Source of the DNA: a bacterium
Lineage (GTDB): Bacteria > Sysuimicrobiota > Sysuimicrobiia > Sysuimicrobiales > Segetimicrobiaceae
Length of the DNA stretch: 64,000 bases
Direction: 5' to 3'
Assembly: GCA_035308905.1 (NCBI GenBank)
Contig: DATGFS010000011.1
Location: 1-64,000, forward strand
The number at the start of each line of letters is the position of its first letter. Within the stretch, counting starts at the first letter, position 1. The notes under the pieces are model-generated. The model had not been told where the DNA came from, made no database searches, and saw nothing but the letters and a program-made list of their open reading frames with translations. Positions 29,392-38,003 of this stretch are shown piece after piece. The position numbers were made by a program, and so were the translations under genes.

Positions 29392-30588
29392 TTACCGAGC
29401 CCATACCGTGATTGAACTTTGCTCGTTCCTCGCAGTCGCTGTTGGCGAAGGGTACCATCGTTTCTTCAGCGCGAGGCCGGGACGTTCAACGACCAAATAC
29501 GTCAACGCGGCCATGCCGATTGTCATGGCAACATAGAGAACGAACCCCGTCCGGGCGATAAGGTACGCGGTCAGTCGATCACCCCGGGCGATGCCTGCAA
29601 GTCCTAACATCAACGCTCCGATAGCTGGGTGCCACAAGTAGATGCCATACGTCAGCACACCCAAGGTCCGCAACGAGCGTGACCGCAGCAGACGACTCAG
29701 GATGGAACCGTTGTTCGCCGCAACCCACAGAATGCCGACCGCAAAAAAGCAGGCCGTGACGCCATACAGCACAACACCGTAAGAAGCGTACGGATACTCC
29801 AACGTTTTGCGCCATAGGAAGCTCAAAACAACCACGCTCGCACCCAACAACGCGCCTGTCAGCGTTCGATGCACCGCCAAGACGGACGGAACGCTCCGCG
29901 CTGCCATCCAGCCGGCGATGCATCCTGCCAAGAATACATCGGCGTAACAGAATGTCGCAAAGTACATCCCGGACGGATGCAGACGGGGGACAAGTAGAGA
30001 GATTGCGCGACAGACGACGCCCAACACCGCCGCCATGGCAAGCACGCGCCAAACCCGGCGTGTTGACGTAAGTACCATCGACAGTACGACCGGGAATAGC
30101 AGGTAGAACTGTTCCTCTATCGAGAGACTCCAGAAGATGACAAGGACAAGGGAGATCTGGTCCTGATAGCTTGTAACAGGAGTCAGGGCAAGACCCCAGT
30201 TGGACAGGAAGCTTGGCCACATCCAGGCATGGTGTCGAATCCACACGAGTTGGGACGGGCTCGCGGTTTCCGCTGCGACCACGAACATACACGGCAGAAG
30301 CGAAAAGTAGAGGGGCCAGATTCTGAGACAGCGACGGACATAAAAATGGATGATGTCGATGCGACCGTGCTGATCAAACTCTGTAACACTCAACCGGGTC
30401 AGCAAGAACGACGACAGGACGAAGAAGAAGACAACTCCCATCGGACCGATCGGAAAGAACTGCAGAAACCTCGCTAACCCGTAGTCCCATCGTGATATCG
30501 GGTTGTAGTGCCACAGCAAGACGGACAAGGCCGCGATCGCCCGGAGCCCGTCGAGTTCCGGCATCCACACTTTTTTGAGCTCCGGCAT
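29392..30588 (-). CDS. OafA-like acyltransferase (acyltransferase family 3)
   Basis: 398 residues and about ten membrane segments. MPELDGLRAIAALSVLLWHY is the family signature with the catalytic His. FYVRRCLRIWPLYFSLL and FWSLSIEEQFYLLFPVVL are the two other hallmark blocks, and the protein ends in TYLVVERPGLALKKRW. Members O-acetylate lipopolysaccharide or exopolysaccharide, so it could alter surface glycans as a phage-borne conversion gene. ATG 30588 gives a duplicated MPEL start, and the internal ATG at 30564 fits the family length equally well. GC is visibly lower than in the flanks. Confidence 0.85.
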   Translation of the reverse strand: MPELKKVWMPELDGLRAIAALSVLLWHYNPISRWDYGLARFLQFFPIGPMGVVFFFVLSSFLLTRLSVTEFDQHGRIDIIHFYVRRCLRIWPLYFSLLPCMFVVAAETASPSQLVWIRHHAWMWPSFLSNWGLALTPVTSYQDQISLVLVIFWSLSIEEQFYLLFPVVLSMVLTSTRRVWRVLAMAAVLGVVCRAISLLVPRLHPSGMYFATFCYADVFLAGCIAGWMAARSVPSVLAVHRTLTGALLGASVVVLSFLWRKTLEYPYASYGVVLYGVTACFFAVGILWVAANNGSILSRLLRSRSLRTLGVLTYGIYLWHPAIGALMLGLAGIARGDRLTAYLIARTGFVLYVAMTIGMAALTYLVVERPGLALKKRWYPSPTATARNEQSSITVWAR

Positions 30589-31673
30589 CAGCGTCGCACG
30601 GGTCCCGCCATCTCGCCCGGATTAGCTCCGACATTCGGGCAGCCGCTGATTATGGAACCGCAAGACCCGCGGCTATGCGGAGTTCGAGGACCTTCGAAAA
30701 TGCATCCGTCGTTGCCGTTCATCGCAAGTCTGCCAAACGGCGGGCCGACAAAACGAAAACCCAGCGCCTTGTAACTCGGGCCGGGTTCGCCATTCGCTCA
30801 GCGCAGCCCAGGCGACCAGACTCACAGGCTGCGGATCATTGCGTCCGAAAAAGACGCTTGGATTGTTCGTTGAGATCCTATCGACCCGGCGTCACCCTCC
30901 CCCGAGGTGCATTAGATTCGTGGATCGGCGGCATAGGTCTAAATCAGCGTTATAAACAGGTGGGCGAAGAAGAGGATAATAATCTAAAACAGGCCGGTAA
31001 ATATCAATTGAGACGCTTCCGTTCTGCCAGATAAACTCCTTCCTGCGGGCAGAATGCCGTTTTCGGGGCAGCACCCCGGCCCTGCTGTCCCGAAAGCCCG
31101 TTTGTGCCCTCCTTGCACCTCAACATTTCGGCATGGCCGCGTTGGCACCGATTTCTTGGACACCAATCCCAGATGCGTTCGATCATTACGATCTGTGCTG
31201 CCAACCTCAAGCGACCGCTGTTTCCTATCGCGCGGGCGGGTTTCGAGTTTCAGCCAACGGGCCGCTGCTCCGGCGGGCTGCCAATCATTATCGAATTTTT
31301 GCAATGGCGCGCTTACCATAATGAGGTCGGTGGCTACAGCGGAAAATAGGAGGACGTTACCCATGCACTAGACGTAAATGCTCTCGTCCGCCGAAAAAGG
31401 GTCCTCGCAGCAGTCCCCAAAGGGAGCTTAGTTTATCTACAGTTGACAGAGCGTTTGGATTGAATCGTACGCGTCCAAAAGATCCTCAGATCGATAGAGG
31501 TTTTCTTGACCATTAGGGGAAGGACGGAGTGAGTTTAGTCGTCGCAGATTTCGTGCTTTGCTTGGTTCTTCATTGATTTTTATTGGCCGACCGTTACTCA
31601 TCCCTGGCTGTTTTTGCTGGTTCGATTGAGGCACCGATAGGATAGAGGCAGACGGCGAACCCGGGGGGAGTCT
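30589..31673. other. Intergenic segment of the element without convincing genes
   Basis: About 1.1 kb of lower-GC DNA between the acyltransferase and the secreted protein gene. Several short frames occur on both strands (for example near 31004-31370), but none combines a ribosome site with protein-like composition, and they overlap one another. A GGAGG at 31349 is followed after a few bases by ATG-CAC-TAG, which is not a gene. No tRNA or clear terminator was found. Confidence 0.5.
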
Positions 31674-32783
31674 ATGGGCTTGATACGTGGTTTGATTCAG
31701 CACGTCTCTGCCCTTGTTTCCGCAAAATCTAGTCGATGCCGCGAGGATATGGATAGGGCGCGGTGGCTCAAGACCGGTGCTCTTTTGCTCACTTCACTTG
31801 GTATCGCATTTGCTCTTATCGTTCCGTCTGCCGCGTCGTTGGGAACCATTACACCTTTTAGTTGCGGCCAGGTCTTCGGCGTCAATGGAACCTCGCCGAC
31901 GTATTCTATCGTGGGGTTTCAAGATGTAAGCAGGACCTACGTCGGATTTCAGGCGAACGTCGGCACCATTACGAGTTCCTGTGGAAATAATGTCAGCATA
32001 CCAGGCGCCACCTCAGTGTTTCCGGCGGCCATTAGCCCGGACGGTTTTATGACTGGCATTTATGCGGCCTCAGACACAACGCGGCCTGCCTTTGTGATGG
32101 ACCCGCATGGGAATGTCCTTTCCTTCAAGGCGAGTGACAGTGGCCTATCCGGCGACGCCAACGCCTATGGCCAGCATCCGGCCGGAATTACCGTCTCAAC
32201 TGGCGGCATCGCGTGGGTGGTGGGATCCTACCTCACCAACAAAGGAAAGACATCGCACTCCTTCGCCGTCCAAATCAATACCAGCAATAGTCCGCCGACG
32301 ATCGTCAGTGGGAGTTGGATTTCGTTTGACATTTCAGTGGCCGGGAGTGGCACCGCCAGAGGCGTGGATGGCGCCGCCATTGTAAACATCGTGGGTTCGT
32401 ATCCGGATGCGAGTGGAAAAGATCAAGGGTTTGTGCTCAACCTCACTGACCTGCTGTCGGTGAGACAGGCTGCGCCGCAGGTGACGGTCGTACCGCTCAG
32501 TTCCGTCGCTACCGTGACCTGTTCCGGTGCGATTGGCGGCCGTATTCATGGCATCAGCGACGGTGGTCGGACCGTCGGGGTAGCCTTCACGGGCACTGTG
32601 TCAGGGTACGCTTATTTGGTGGATGGCGGCTGGACTAAAGGTCAAGCGACCCACCCGATCTGCAACCAAATCCCCGTCCCGGGCGCGTCGAAGGGCGGCG
32701 AGACATGGGCGTCCGGAGTTACCTCGGATGGCGTGTATATCGTCGGACAGGGCGGCAGCGCCGACTGGGTCTATCAGCCATAG
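31674..32783 (+). CDS. Secreted or anchored beta-propeller-like protein (HAF-repeat type)
   Basis: 369 residues. ATG 31674 follows GGGGGGAG, and the internal ATG 31749 would start directly before the hydrophobic segment GALLLTSLGIAFALIVPSAA (about residues 36-55). The rest repeats units of the kind GITVSTGGIAWVVGSYL, GAAIVNIVGSYPDASGKDQG, GISDGGRTVGVAFTG and GVTSDGVYIVGQG. This is the pattern of extracellular HAF-type repeat proteins that probably form a beta-propeller. Thr/Ser-rich, with few charges. Function unknown, perhaps surface adhesion. Confidence 0.6.
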   Translation: MGLIRGLIQHVSALVSAKSSRCREDMDRARWLKTGALLLTSLGIAFALIVPSAASLGTITPFSCGQVFGVNGTSPTYSIVGFQDVSRTYVGFQANVGTITSSCGNNVSIPGATSVFPAAISPDGFMTGIYAASDTTRPAFVMDPHGNVLSFKASDSGLSGDANAYGQHPAGITVSTGGIAWVVGSYLTNKGKTSHSFAVQINTSNSPPTIVSGSWISFDISVAGSGTARGVDGAAIVNIVGSYPDASGKDQGFVLNLTDLLSVRQAAPQVTVVPLSSVATVTCSGAIGGRIHGISDGGRTVGVAFTGTVSGYAYLVDGGWTKGQATHPICNQIPVPGASKGGETWASGVTSDGVYIVGQGGSADWVYQP

Positions 32784-32976
32784 AGTCCTAGGCTAGCGAA
32801 ATACGGAGCGGGAGCGGGTCAGGGATTCTGACTCCGCTCTCGCTGTTTCTATCGGAAAAGTCTCGTCGCTCGACAACCTGGGACGGGGGAGTTGGTCAAC
32901 CTGGGCGGTGGAACATCGGCCCAGCGGCCAAACCGAGCCGGCGCATTGTGGTGATCGTCTGGGTGGGAGGCGCAAG

Positions 32977-33462
32977 ATGGGACTCTTGCGCGACATGGAA
33001 AATGAACGTCTGAGGTTGGCGCAGATAGAGTTGGAAATGAGGGATCGAGGAACGTGGGGCGATTACGATTCGCTCGCGCTCATGGAAGAAGAGTATCCCA
33101 AGGGCGCTTGGCTCTCTGACGCGGTTCTCTCGAAGACTATCACCAGATTCAGGACTGGATTGCCGACTGATACGCCGGAGTTCATAAACAACAGACGGTA
33201 TTTCCAAATGGCGATCAGAGAACTGCACCGGCGCGGCTACGCACGTTGTCCGCGTTCAGACGGATCATTCGATATCGTCAAGGGAAAAGCGTCGGGAGCG
33301 GAGTCTCTATTAGATTCGGTTGAGCCCCATTCCGATGCGGAAACGCTGCGTCAACGCCAAATCGCCATCGGTCCTGCCACAGGGGCTCCCATCACAATCG
33401 CGATATTTCTTCTCGGGATTCTGGTCCTCGCTATTGCCTATTACTTCGGATCGCAACATTGA
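32977..33462 (+). CDS. Hypothetical protein with C-terminal membrane anchor
   Basis: About 161 residues from ATG 32977, which follows GGGAGG (a start 23 codons upstream is possible but lacks this). The soluble part contains GTWGDYDSLALMEEEYPKGA and RYFQMAIRELHRRGYARCPR. The end is one hydrophobic segment, PITIAIFLLGILVLAIAYYF. No known family. It is probably a tail-anchored membrane protein of the element. Confidence 0.5.
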   Translation: MGLLRDMENERLRLAQIELEMRDRGTWGDYDSLALMEEEYPKGAWLSDAVLSKTITRFRTGLPTDTPEFINNRRYFQMAIRELHRRGYARCPRSDGSFDIVKGKASGAESLLDSVEPHSDAETLRQRQIAIGPATGAPITIAIFLLGILVLAIAYYFGSQH

Positions 33463-33756
33463 GAACCGGAACAAGTGTCCGACGAGTCTGACACCCTCTT
33501 ACGTAAGACCAGAAATGACGCGAATACGATCACTTCCGAGCCGCCTTCGGTTGAGTAGGGGTGGTTGGACCTGGACGCGCGAGCGCAGTGACCCTCGGCC
33601 CGGGAGCGGTCAGCAGGTATATGGGGGGGTGATGGTCTTCCTCTTCGTCCTGTGGGGCTTGAACCCCCGCGGATGGTGCGGCCGGTGCTAGTGGGGGTAG
33701 CCGAATCCCCGGCCTCTTCCCCCCACATGGTCCCGCTCGACACGACTTGGGCGGCA

Positions 33757-34354
33757 CTACCGAACCAGTTTCATTTGCTCGAGCCTCACCCGCATCGCTG
33801 ACGGCGTTACTCCAAACTGCCCCGCGAGCCGTTTCACCCGCTCTTCAGTGCTTAACTCACCTACCGTGGGCCGCTCCGCCAGCAGCGCAAACCACCGCTG
33901 CCGGACCTCGCCGAACGGCATGAGCAACTCGGCGGCGAACGCGCGAGCCTCGCGCTCGTATACCACGCGCCAGGCTTCCTGAAGCCCGATGGCCCGTCCC
34001 GGAACAGGTGCTGTCCACGAGCTGGTGCTCGAGCAGCACGTGGCCGAGCTCCTCGGCCAGGATCCAACGGCGCTCACCGGGTGACGAGATCGGATGGCGT
34101 CGGTTGAGGATGATCGACCGGCGGCCGGCTACGTCGCCGACTGTGGCGCGAACATCCTCGCCGAGCACGCGCTCCACCGTGGGCACGCCCCCGCGCTCAA
34201 CGATGGCGTCGATGTCGACGGGCGGCCGCTGGCGCGTGAGCACCAGCAGGGCGCGAGCCCGATCGCGGGCGATCGCATACCGTGGATTCTCGTCCTTCGA
34301 GGAGATCCCCACCTCAGACAAGCGTAGCAGGCGGATGGCGAGTTGTGTGTTCAA
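33757..34354 (-). pseudogene. ImmA/IrrE-family metallopeptidase, frameshifted
   Basis: The N-terminal half reads from TTG 34354 (NTQLAIRLLRLSEVG, then PPVDIDAIVERGGVPTVERV) to the zinc site, which is ILAEELGHVLLEHQ, with the first His of HExxH replaced by Glu. The second half, WRVVYEREARAFAAELLMPF with GVTPSAMRVRLEQMKLV, is in another frame. The switch lies near 33990-34015. In the family this enzyme cleaves a repressor or antitoxin. Here it is probably inactive, both by frameshift and by the altered zinc ligand. Confidence 0.6.
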
Positions 34355-34765
34355 GCGGTTTTCTCCGACCCCACCACGCGACGAATCGTGCGCACAGCGG
34401 CTCCAGTCCGTACCCGCGAGCTTCCGCAGCGCCGATGGCGTGCAACTCCACGTCAATCGCAAATGTGCGCAATCCGAGGTGTGCGTCGGACACCGCGGCA
34501 GTGCGGATCCCGGAGGCCGTCTCGCGTCTTTCCGAGGTCGCGGTGACGGCCACACGTAGGGCGATGGCTACGTCAACCGGCGGACAGTCGGCCGGAAACT
34601 TCGGCACGATCTTGACGCGGCCGGTCTCGCGGATCGAGACGTGGGGTCGGCGAGCAAAAGGTGCTCGGCGATGTACGCTTCGAACTGGACTTCCTGGCGG
34701 TCGAGAGCGACAGTGACGTAGTCACGGACGATCCGGCGCACGTGGACGCCTTGAGCACGCGACAC
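34314..34765 (-). pseudogene. Unidentified gene with a one-base frameshift
   Basis: Two frames join around the C-run at 34643-34646. VRRIVRDYVTVALDRQEVQF and EAYIAEHLLLADP come first, then VSIRETGRVKIVPKFPADCP and PVDVAIALRVAVTATSERRE. Adding one C gives a continuous protein of about 150 residues. It precedes the ImmA/IrrE gene on the same strand and overlaps its start by about 40 bases, so the two probably formed one module. I do not recognise the product. A sequencing error in the C-run is possible. Confidence 0.4.
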
Positions 34766-34800
34766 ACGGACTCCCGCCGAACGAACGAACAGCGGGCGAT

Positions 34801-35463
34801 TCAGGCCTTCCAGGGCACCCGATACACGGCTTGGTAGTCTCCCTGAATCACCGGCTCTATTTGGATCATCGCCGCGCCCCGGTTGAGGAGGAACCAGTAC
34901 TTGGCCAACAGACGACCGAGTTCGTCAAGAGCCCCGTCAAGATCGGCGAACGTGGCCGGACCCCTGTACCCCCTGCGCGCGCGGTGCGCGACACGCTTGT
35001 TGACAAAGTGGCGGAGCCGGGCTTCGGTCCTGCGCAACTGTCGGAGATCCTCTCGCACCTTTCGAGAAGAGATCCATCGGGCACCGGGGCTCGCGTAGGC
35101 GTCAAAGTCACGCTCGCCTCGTTGCCGGAAGTCCGCTCGGGCCATTGGCGGCCGACCGCGGGTGTACGGGCGGACGAACCACTCCCGTGTGAAAAGGCGC
35201 GGGTTGCGGGCGATCTCGGTGAGCAACGTGCAGAGCGAGGTGACCGGCTTCCTGTCGCTGTAGTCAGACTGCCGGCGTACGGCCAAAGCCGCGGTGATGC
35301 TGTAGTTTGTGGCCAGCCAATCCCAGACGGTCACGTCAGCCTCCCTCAGCGCTGGATTCTCCTGAAACATCTGGGAAGCCTCACGGAATAGGCGCCGGTT
35401 GTGCGAGATCGCAACGACGTCATTGTAGATGATCTTCGACCAACGTCTCCACCGGCGGATCAC
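34801..35463 (-). CDS. HEPN/AbiU2-like protein
   Basis: 220 residues from GTG 35463, which overlaps the upstream stop as GTGA. IIYNDVVAISHNRRLFREAS, SITAALAVRRQSDYSDRKPV then SLCTLLTEIARNP, and later TEARLRHFVNKRVAHRARRG match the layout of AbiU2-type HEPN proteins, in which an Arg-x4-6-His motif often gives RNase activity. AbiU2 belongs to phage abortive infection in lactococci. In this element it is a candidate defence or addiction gene. The call rests on motif layout and was not confirmed by a search. Confidence 0.5.
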   Translation of the reverse strand: MIRRWRRWSKIIYNDVVAISHNRRLFREASQMFQENPALREADVTVWDWLATNYSITAALAVRRQSDYSDRKPVTSLCTLLTEIARNPRLFTREWFVRPYTRGRPPMARADFRQRGERDFDAYASPGARWISSRKVREDLRQLRRTEARLRHFVNKRVAHRARRGYRGPATFADLDGALDELGRLLAKYWFLLNRGAAMIQIEPVIQGDYQAVYRVPWKA

Positions 35464-35699
35464 GGCGTTGCCTTCTTCCGGTGGCTGACCAGGAACTGCT
35501 CGGCCGCTGCCCACGTCTCGGCGAGCGTCTGCCCTTTGCCCGGTCGAGAAAGATGCTCTGCGAAGTACGAGGGCCGGCCGGGATCCAAGTCCACGTGAGT
35601 CACGAGCCACTGCCAATGATCGCCGTCGGGCAAGACGATCAACGAATAGAGGTCGGCGCCGTCGATGACGTGCTGGACTCCCTCGCGATCCTCCGCCAT
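35460..35699 (-). CDS. Small partner protein of the HEPN-like gene, 79 residues
   Basis: MAEDREGVQHVIDGADLYSL, then HWQWLVTHVDLDPGRPSYFA and LAETWAAAEQFLVSHRKKAT. Acidic and Trp-rich, with no known domain. The stop overlaps the start of the HEPN/AbiU2-like gene by four bases, which implies co-translation at a fixed ratio, as in toxin-antitoxin or immunity pairs. It is therefore a candidate antitoxin or accessory subunit by context only. Confidence 0.55.
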   Translation of the reverse strand: MAEDREGVQHVIDGADLYSLIVLPDGDHWQWLVTHVDLDPGRPSYFAEHLSRPGKGQTLAETWAAAEQFLVSHRKKATP

Positions 35700-36011
35700 A
35701 TCTGCTCTACCTCCACACTTGCTAACAGGGGCCTGCTCTCATCGTACCGCGCCGCGCGTCGTGTGCTACCTGGGGATGGCTCGCTCACGTCCCGTGGCTC
35801 CTGTCCTTGGGGCGTGGCGGCGATCTGGACGCGGCGATTCATGGTCATGCGAGATCCATGCCGAGTCCGGCAACCTGTCAGACGCCGTCGCCGGGGACAA
35901 AACGAAAGAGGCCCGGCTGCCCGGGCCCCGGTGTCGAGAAAGGAGATCCTTTCGCGACACTTCCGAAGCGATGGGATCTGCGTACAGCCTCGCCACACGC
36001 GCCACGCTGCG
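35700..36011. other. Intergenic segment with terminator, no gene seen
   Basis: 312 bases between the HEPN module and the serine recombinase, both on the minus strand. It holds the terminator at 35897-35927 and, by position, probably the promoter of the HEPN module. Frames here are overlapping shadows with poor composition. Confidence 0.5.
35897..35927 (-). terminator. Rho-independent terminator of the serine recombinase gene
   Basis: On the minus strand GGCCCGG-GCAG-CCGGGCC forms a 7-bp stem with a four-base loop, followed by TCTTTCGTTTTG. It lies about 85 bases after the recombinase stop. Confidence 0.75.
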
Positions 36012-36659
36012 CTAGGACAGCCGCGGCGCCGTCGCTGGCCGTGGACGCGAACCCCCCTTTCTCGACAGCGCACGGGAGACGGTCGAAACAGTCACGCCGA
36101 GCCGCTTGGCCGCCGCTCGCCGGGATAGGGCTTCCGTCTCGATCGCCGGGCGCAGCGTGTCGAGCTCGCCGTTCAAGGCCAGCGGCCGGCCCACGTGCTT
36201 ACCTTGCTTCTTGGCGCGAGCCATCCCCGCCCGGACACGCTCTGCGATCAGCGCGCGCTCGAACTGCGCGAACGACGCCAGGATGTTGAGCATCAGGTCT
36301 CCCACCGGCGACGTCCCGGACGTGTCGAGCCACGGCTCCGAGTAGGACCGGAGGCCGACGCCCCACCGTCGGAGCTGTTCGACGGTCGTCGCCATGTGCG
36401 CCACCGACCGAAAGGCTCGATCCAATTTCCAAACGAGGATGACATCCACGCGCCGCTTTGCCGCTTGGTCGAGCAGGGTGCGCCATGCGGTCCGGCCGCG
36501 CAGATCCGTGGCCGAAGCGTGATCGACATATTCGCCGGCGATCGTCCATCGCTGCGCCGCGGCGAAGTCCCGGAGCGGCAGGAGCTGTGTTTCGGGCTCC
36601 TGGTCCTTGTCCGAGGTTGAAACGCGAGCATAGATGCCGACGCGCAGCGTCGTATTCAT
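36012..36659 (-). CDS. Serine recombinase (resolvase/invertase family)
   Basis: 215 residues. GIYARVSTSDKDQEPETQ carries the nucleophile Ser14. VDVILVWKLDRAFRSVAHMA and NILASFAQFERALIAERVRA are family motifs, and the end ALSRRAAAKRLGVTVSTVSR is the DNA-binding HTH. At this size it is a small resolvase/DNA invertase rather than a large phage integrase. The gene is complete and has its own terminator. Its upstream end abuts the truncated start of the tyrosine integrase, divergently. Confidence 0.9.
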   Translation of the reverse strand: MNTTLRVGIYARVSTSDKDQEPETQLLPLRDFAAAQRWTIAGEYVDHASATDLRGRTAWRTLLDQAAKRRVDVILVWKLDRAFRSVAHMATTVEQLRRWGVGLRSYSEPWLDTSGTSPVGDLMLNILASFAQFERALIAERVRAGMARAKKQGKHVGRPLALNGELDTLRPAIETEALSRRAAAKRLGVTVSTVSRALSRKGGSRPRPATAPRLS

Positions 36660-36717
36660 ACGGCCTGCTCGCTCAGTCGTGTCTTGAGGCGCCGGAGCGT
36701 CAGTTCCGTCACGATGA

Positions 36718-37860
36718 TTTCATCCCGCGCGCGCGGCATGGTCGAACGGCAAGAAGCGGGACAAGTGGATCACGTTCGGCACCCGCACCGAAGCTGAGGC
36801 CGCGCAGCGGGAACTGGCTGCGCACACGCTGGCTCATTCGGCCGGCGTGGGGCTCTACAGTTCCCCACGGGAACGGCTCGGTCCGTACCTTGTGGACTGG
36901 CTCACCCGACAGACGCGACTCGCGCCGAAAACCCGGCGCTGGTATGACGTGATGGCCGCACAGGTGAAACGGGACCCGCTCGGCGGGATCCCGCTGGCCC
37001 GGCTCACGCCGCGGGCGCTCGAGTCGTTCTATGCGCGCCTCCTCGCTTCCGGGTGTTCGTCCACGACGGCGCTGCACTACCACCGCCTACTCCACAAGGC
37101 GCTCCGGGATGCGGAGCGGCAAGACCTCATCATGCGGTCCCCGGCCACCGAGGCCGAGGCACCGCGGCGGGCTCGGGTGCGGCTCGACGTGTGGACTGAA
37201 GCGCAGACGCTCCTATTCCTTTCCGACGCGAAGGCGTCGAGCCCGCACTATCCGCTGTACCTGTTCCTCGTCGGAACTGGGGTGCGGATCGGAGAAGCCC
37301 TTGGGGTGACGTGGCGGGACGTTGACCTCCAGGGCGGGACCGTCACGATCGCGCAGGCGTTGCAGCGGCCGAAGGGCGGCGGGTTTGTCCTGCGTGACCC
37401 GAAAACTCGGAATGGGGCGCGGACCATCGCGCTATCGGAGGAAGTGCTGACCTCGCTGCGAGAGATTCGGGCCCGCCAGCGGCAGGACCAGCTCCGGCGT
37501 GCCCTCTGCCCGGCGGGGGCCGACTGTCGCCAGCAGCATTGTGAAGCGTGGCACGCGCTCGACTTGGTGTTTACGCAGGTGACCGGCAAACCGCTCCATG
37601 ACAACAATGTCCGGTTGCGCGACCTCTATCCGATGTGCAAGCGGCTCGGGCTCCCGTGGCGTCGGGCGCTACACGGATTTCGTCACGCTCACGGGTCCTA
37701 CCTGATTCAGCGCGGTGTGTCGGTCAAGGTGGTGCAGGAACGGCTCGGTCACGCGACCGCGGCGTTCACGCTCGGGACGTATGTTCACGCCTTGCGGGGG
37801 ATGCAAGGGCAGGCGGTGGCGGCCGTATCGGCGATGCTCAAAGAAGGGATGCCGGCGTGA
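36718..37860 (+). CDS. int: Tyrosine integrase, N-terminally truncated
   Basis: Phage-type integrase. The catalytic residues are complete (numbered from GTG 36847): Arg147 in GTGVRIGEALG, His276 and Arg279 in HGFRHAHGSYL, His302 in RLGHAT, and Tyr312. The frame is open back to 36718 and there encodes NGKKRDKWITFGTRTEAEAA, the arm-type DNA-binding domain, but no start codon precedes it and in-frame stops lie just upstream. Either GTG 36847 starts a protein lacking this domain or the real start was lost where the serine recombinase region joins. It sits next to the right attachment site. Confidence 0.85.
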   Translation, partial: FHPARAAWSNGKKRDKWITFGTRTEAEAAQRELAAHTLAHSAGVGLYSSPRERLGPYLVDWLTRQTRLAPKTRRWYDVMAAQVKRDPLGGIPLARLTPRALESFYARLLASGCSSTTALHYHRLLHKALRDAERQDLIMRSPATEAEAPRRARVRLDVWTEAQTLLFLSDAKASSPHYPLYLFLVGTGVRIGEALGVTWRDVDLQGGTVTIAQALQRPKGGGFVLRDPKTRNGARTIALSEEVLTSLREIRARQRQDQLRRALCPAGADCRQQHCEAWHALDLVFTQVTGKPLHDNNVRLRDLYPMCKRLGLPWRRALHGFRHAHGSYLIQRGVSVKVVQERLGHATAAFTLGTYVHALRGMQGQAVAAVSAMLKEGMPA

Positions 37861-37948
37861 TCGGGCTCTGCTACCCGCCTGCTACCCTCTCAAACAGACG
37901 GACCAAGCTGGAAACTCAGCATTTGCAGGCCCTGGCGCACTTGTACTC

Positions 37949-37993
37949 CCGGCTCATAACCGGCGAATCTAGGTTCGACACCTGGCGGGCCCA
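37949..37993 (+). repeat. attR: imperfect copy of the tRNA(CAT) 3' end
   Basis: 45 bases matching the tRNA 3' half, from CCGGCTCATAACCGGCG to GGCGGGCCCA, with three substitutions (one G to A and a TC to CA change in the T loop). It lies 88 bases after the integrase stop and marks the right end of the element. Confidence 0.85.
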
Positions 37994-38003
37994 CTTTTGC
38001 GCC

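Larger units (their letters stand above)
23936..37993 (+). mobile_element. Degenerate tRNA-integrated prophage-like element (~14 kb)
   Basis: Bounded by the tRNA 3' end and its imperfect copy, with a tyrosine integrase just inside the right end. The contents are phage terminase genes at the left, hypothetical and cargo genes in the middle, a HEPN-type gene pair, a broken ImmA/IrrE gene and a serine recombinase at the right. No portal, capsid, tail, lysis or replication genes are recognisable, and several genes are split or frameshifted, so it cannot form phage by itself. Base composition between about 28.4 and 33.5 kb is visibly lower in GC than the flanks. Confidence 0.8.

Noticed and set aside
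31004-31371. Small protein genes in the gap of the element
   Set aside because: Several overlapping frames on both strands, none with a ribosome site or recognisable domain.
33441-33757. Minus-strand Pro-rich frames after the ImmA/IrrE gene
   Set aside because: Low-complexity, overlapping each other, with no start signal or homology visible.
23936-37993. Intact inducible prophage
   Set aside because: No capsid, portal, tail, lysis or replication genes; terminase is split and the integrase lacks its start.
37949-37993. A second tRNA gene
   Set aside because: Only the anticodon-to-acceptor half is present, with no 5' acceptor or D arm, and the T-loop sequence is altered.
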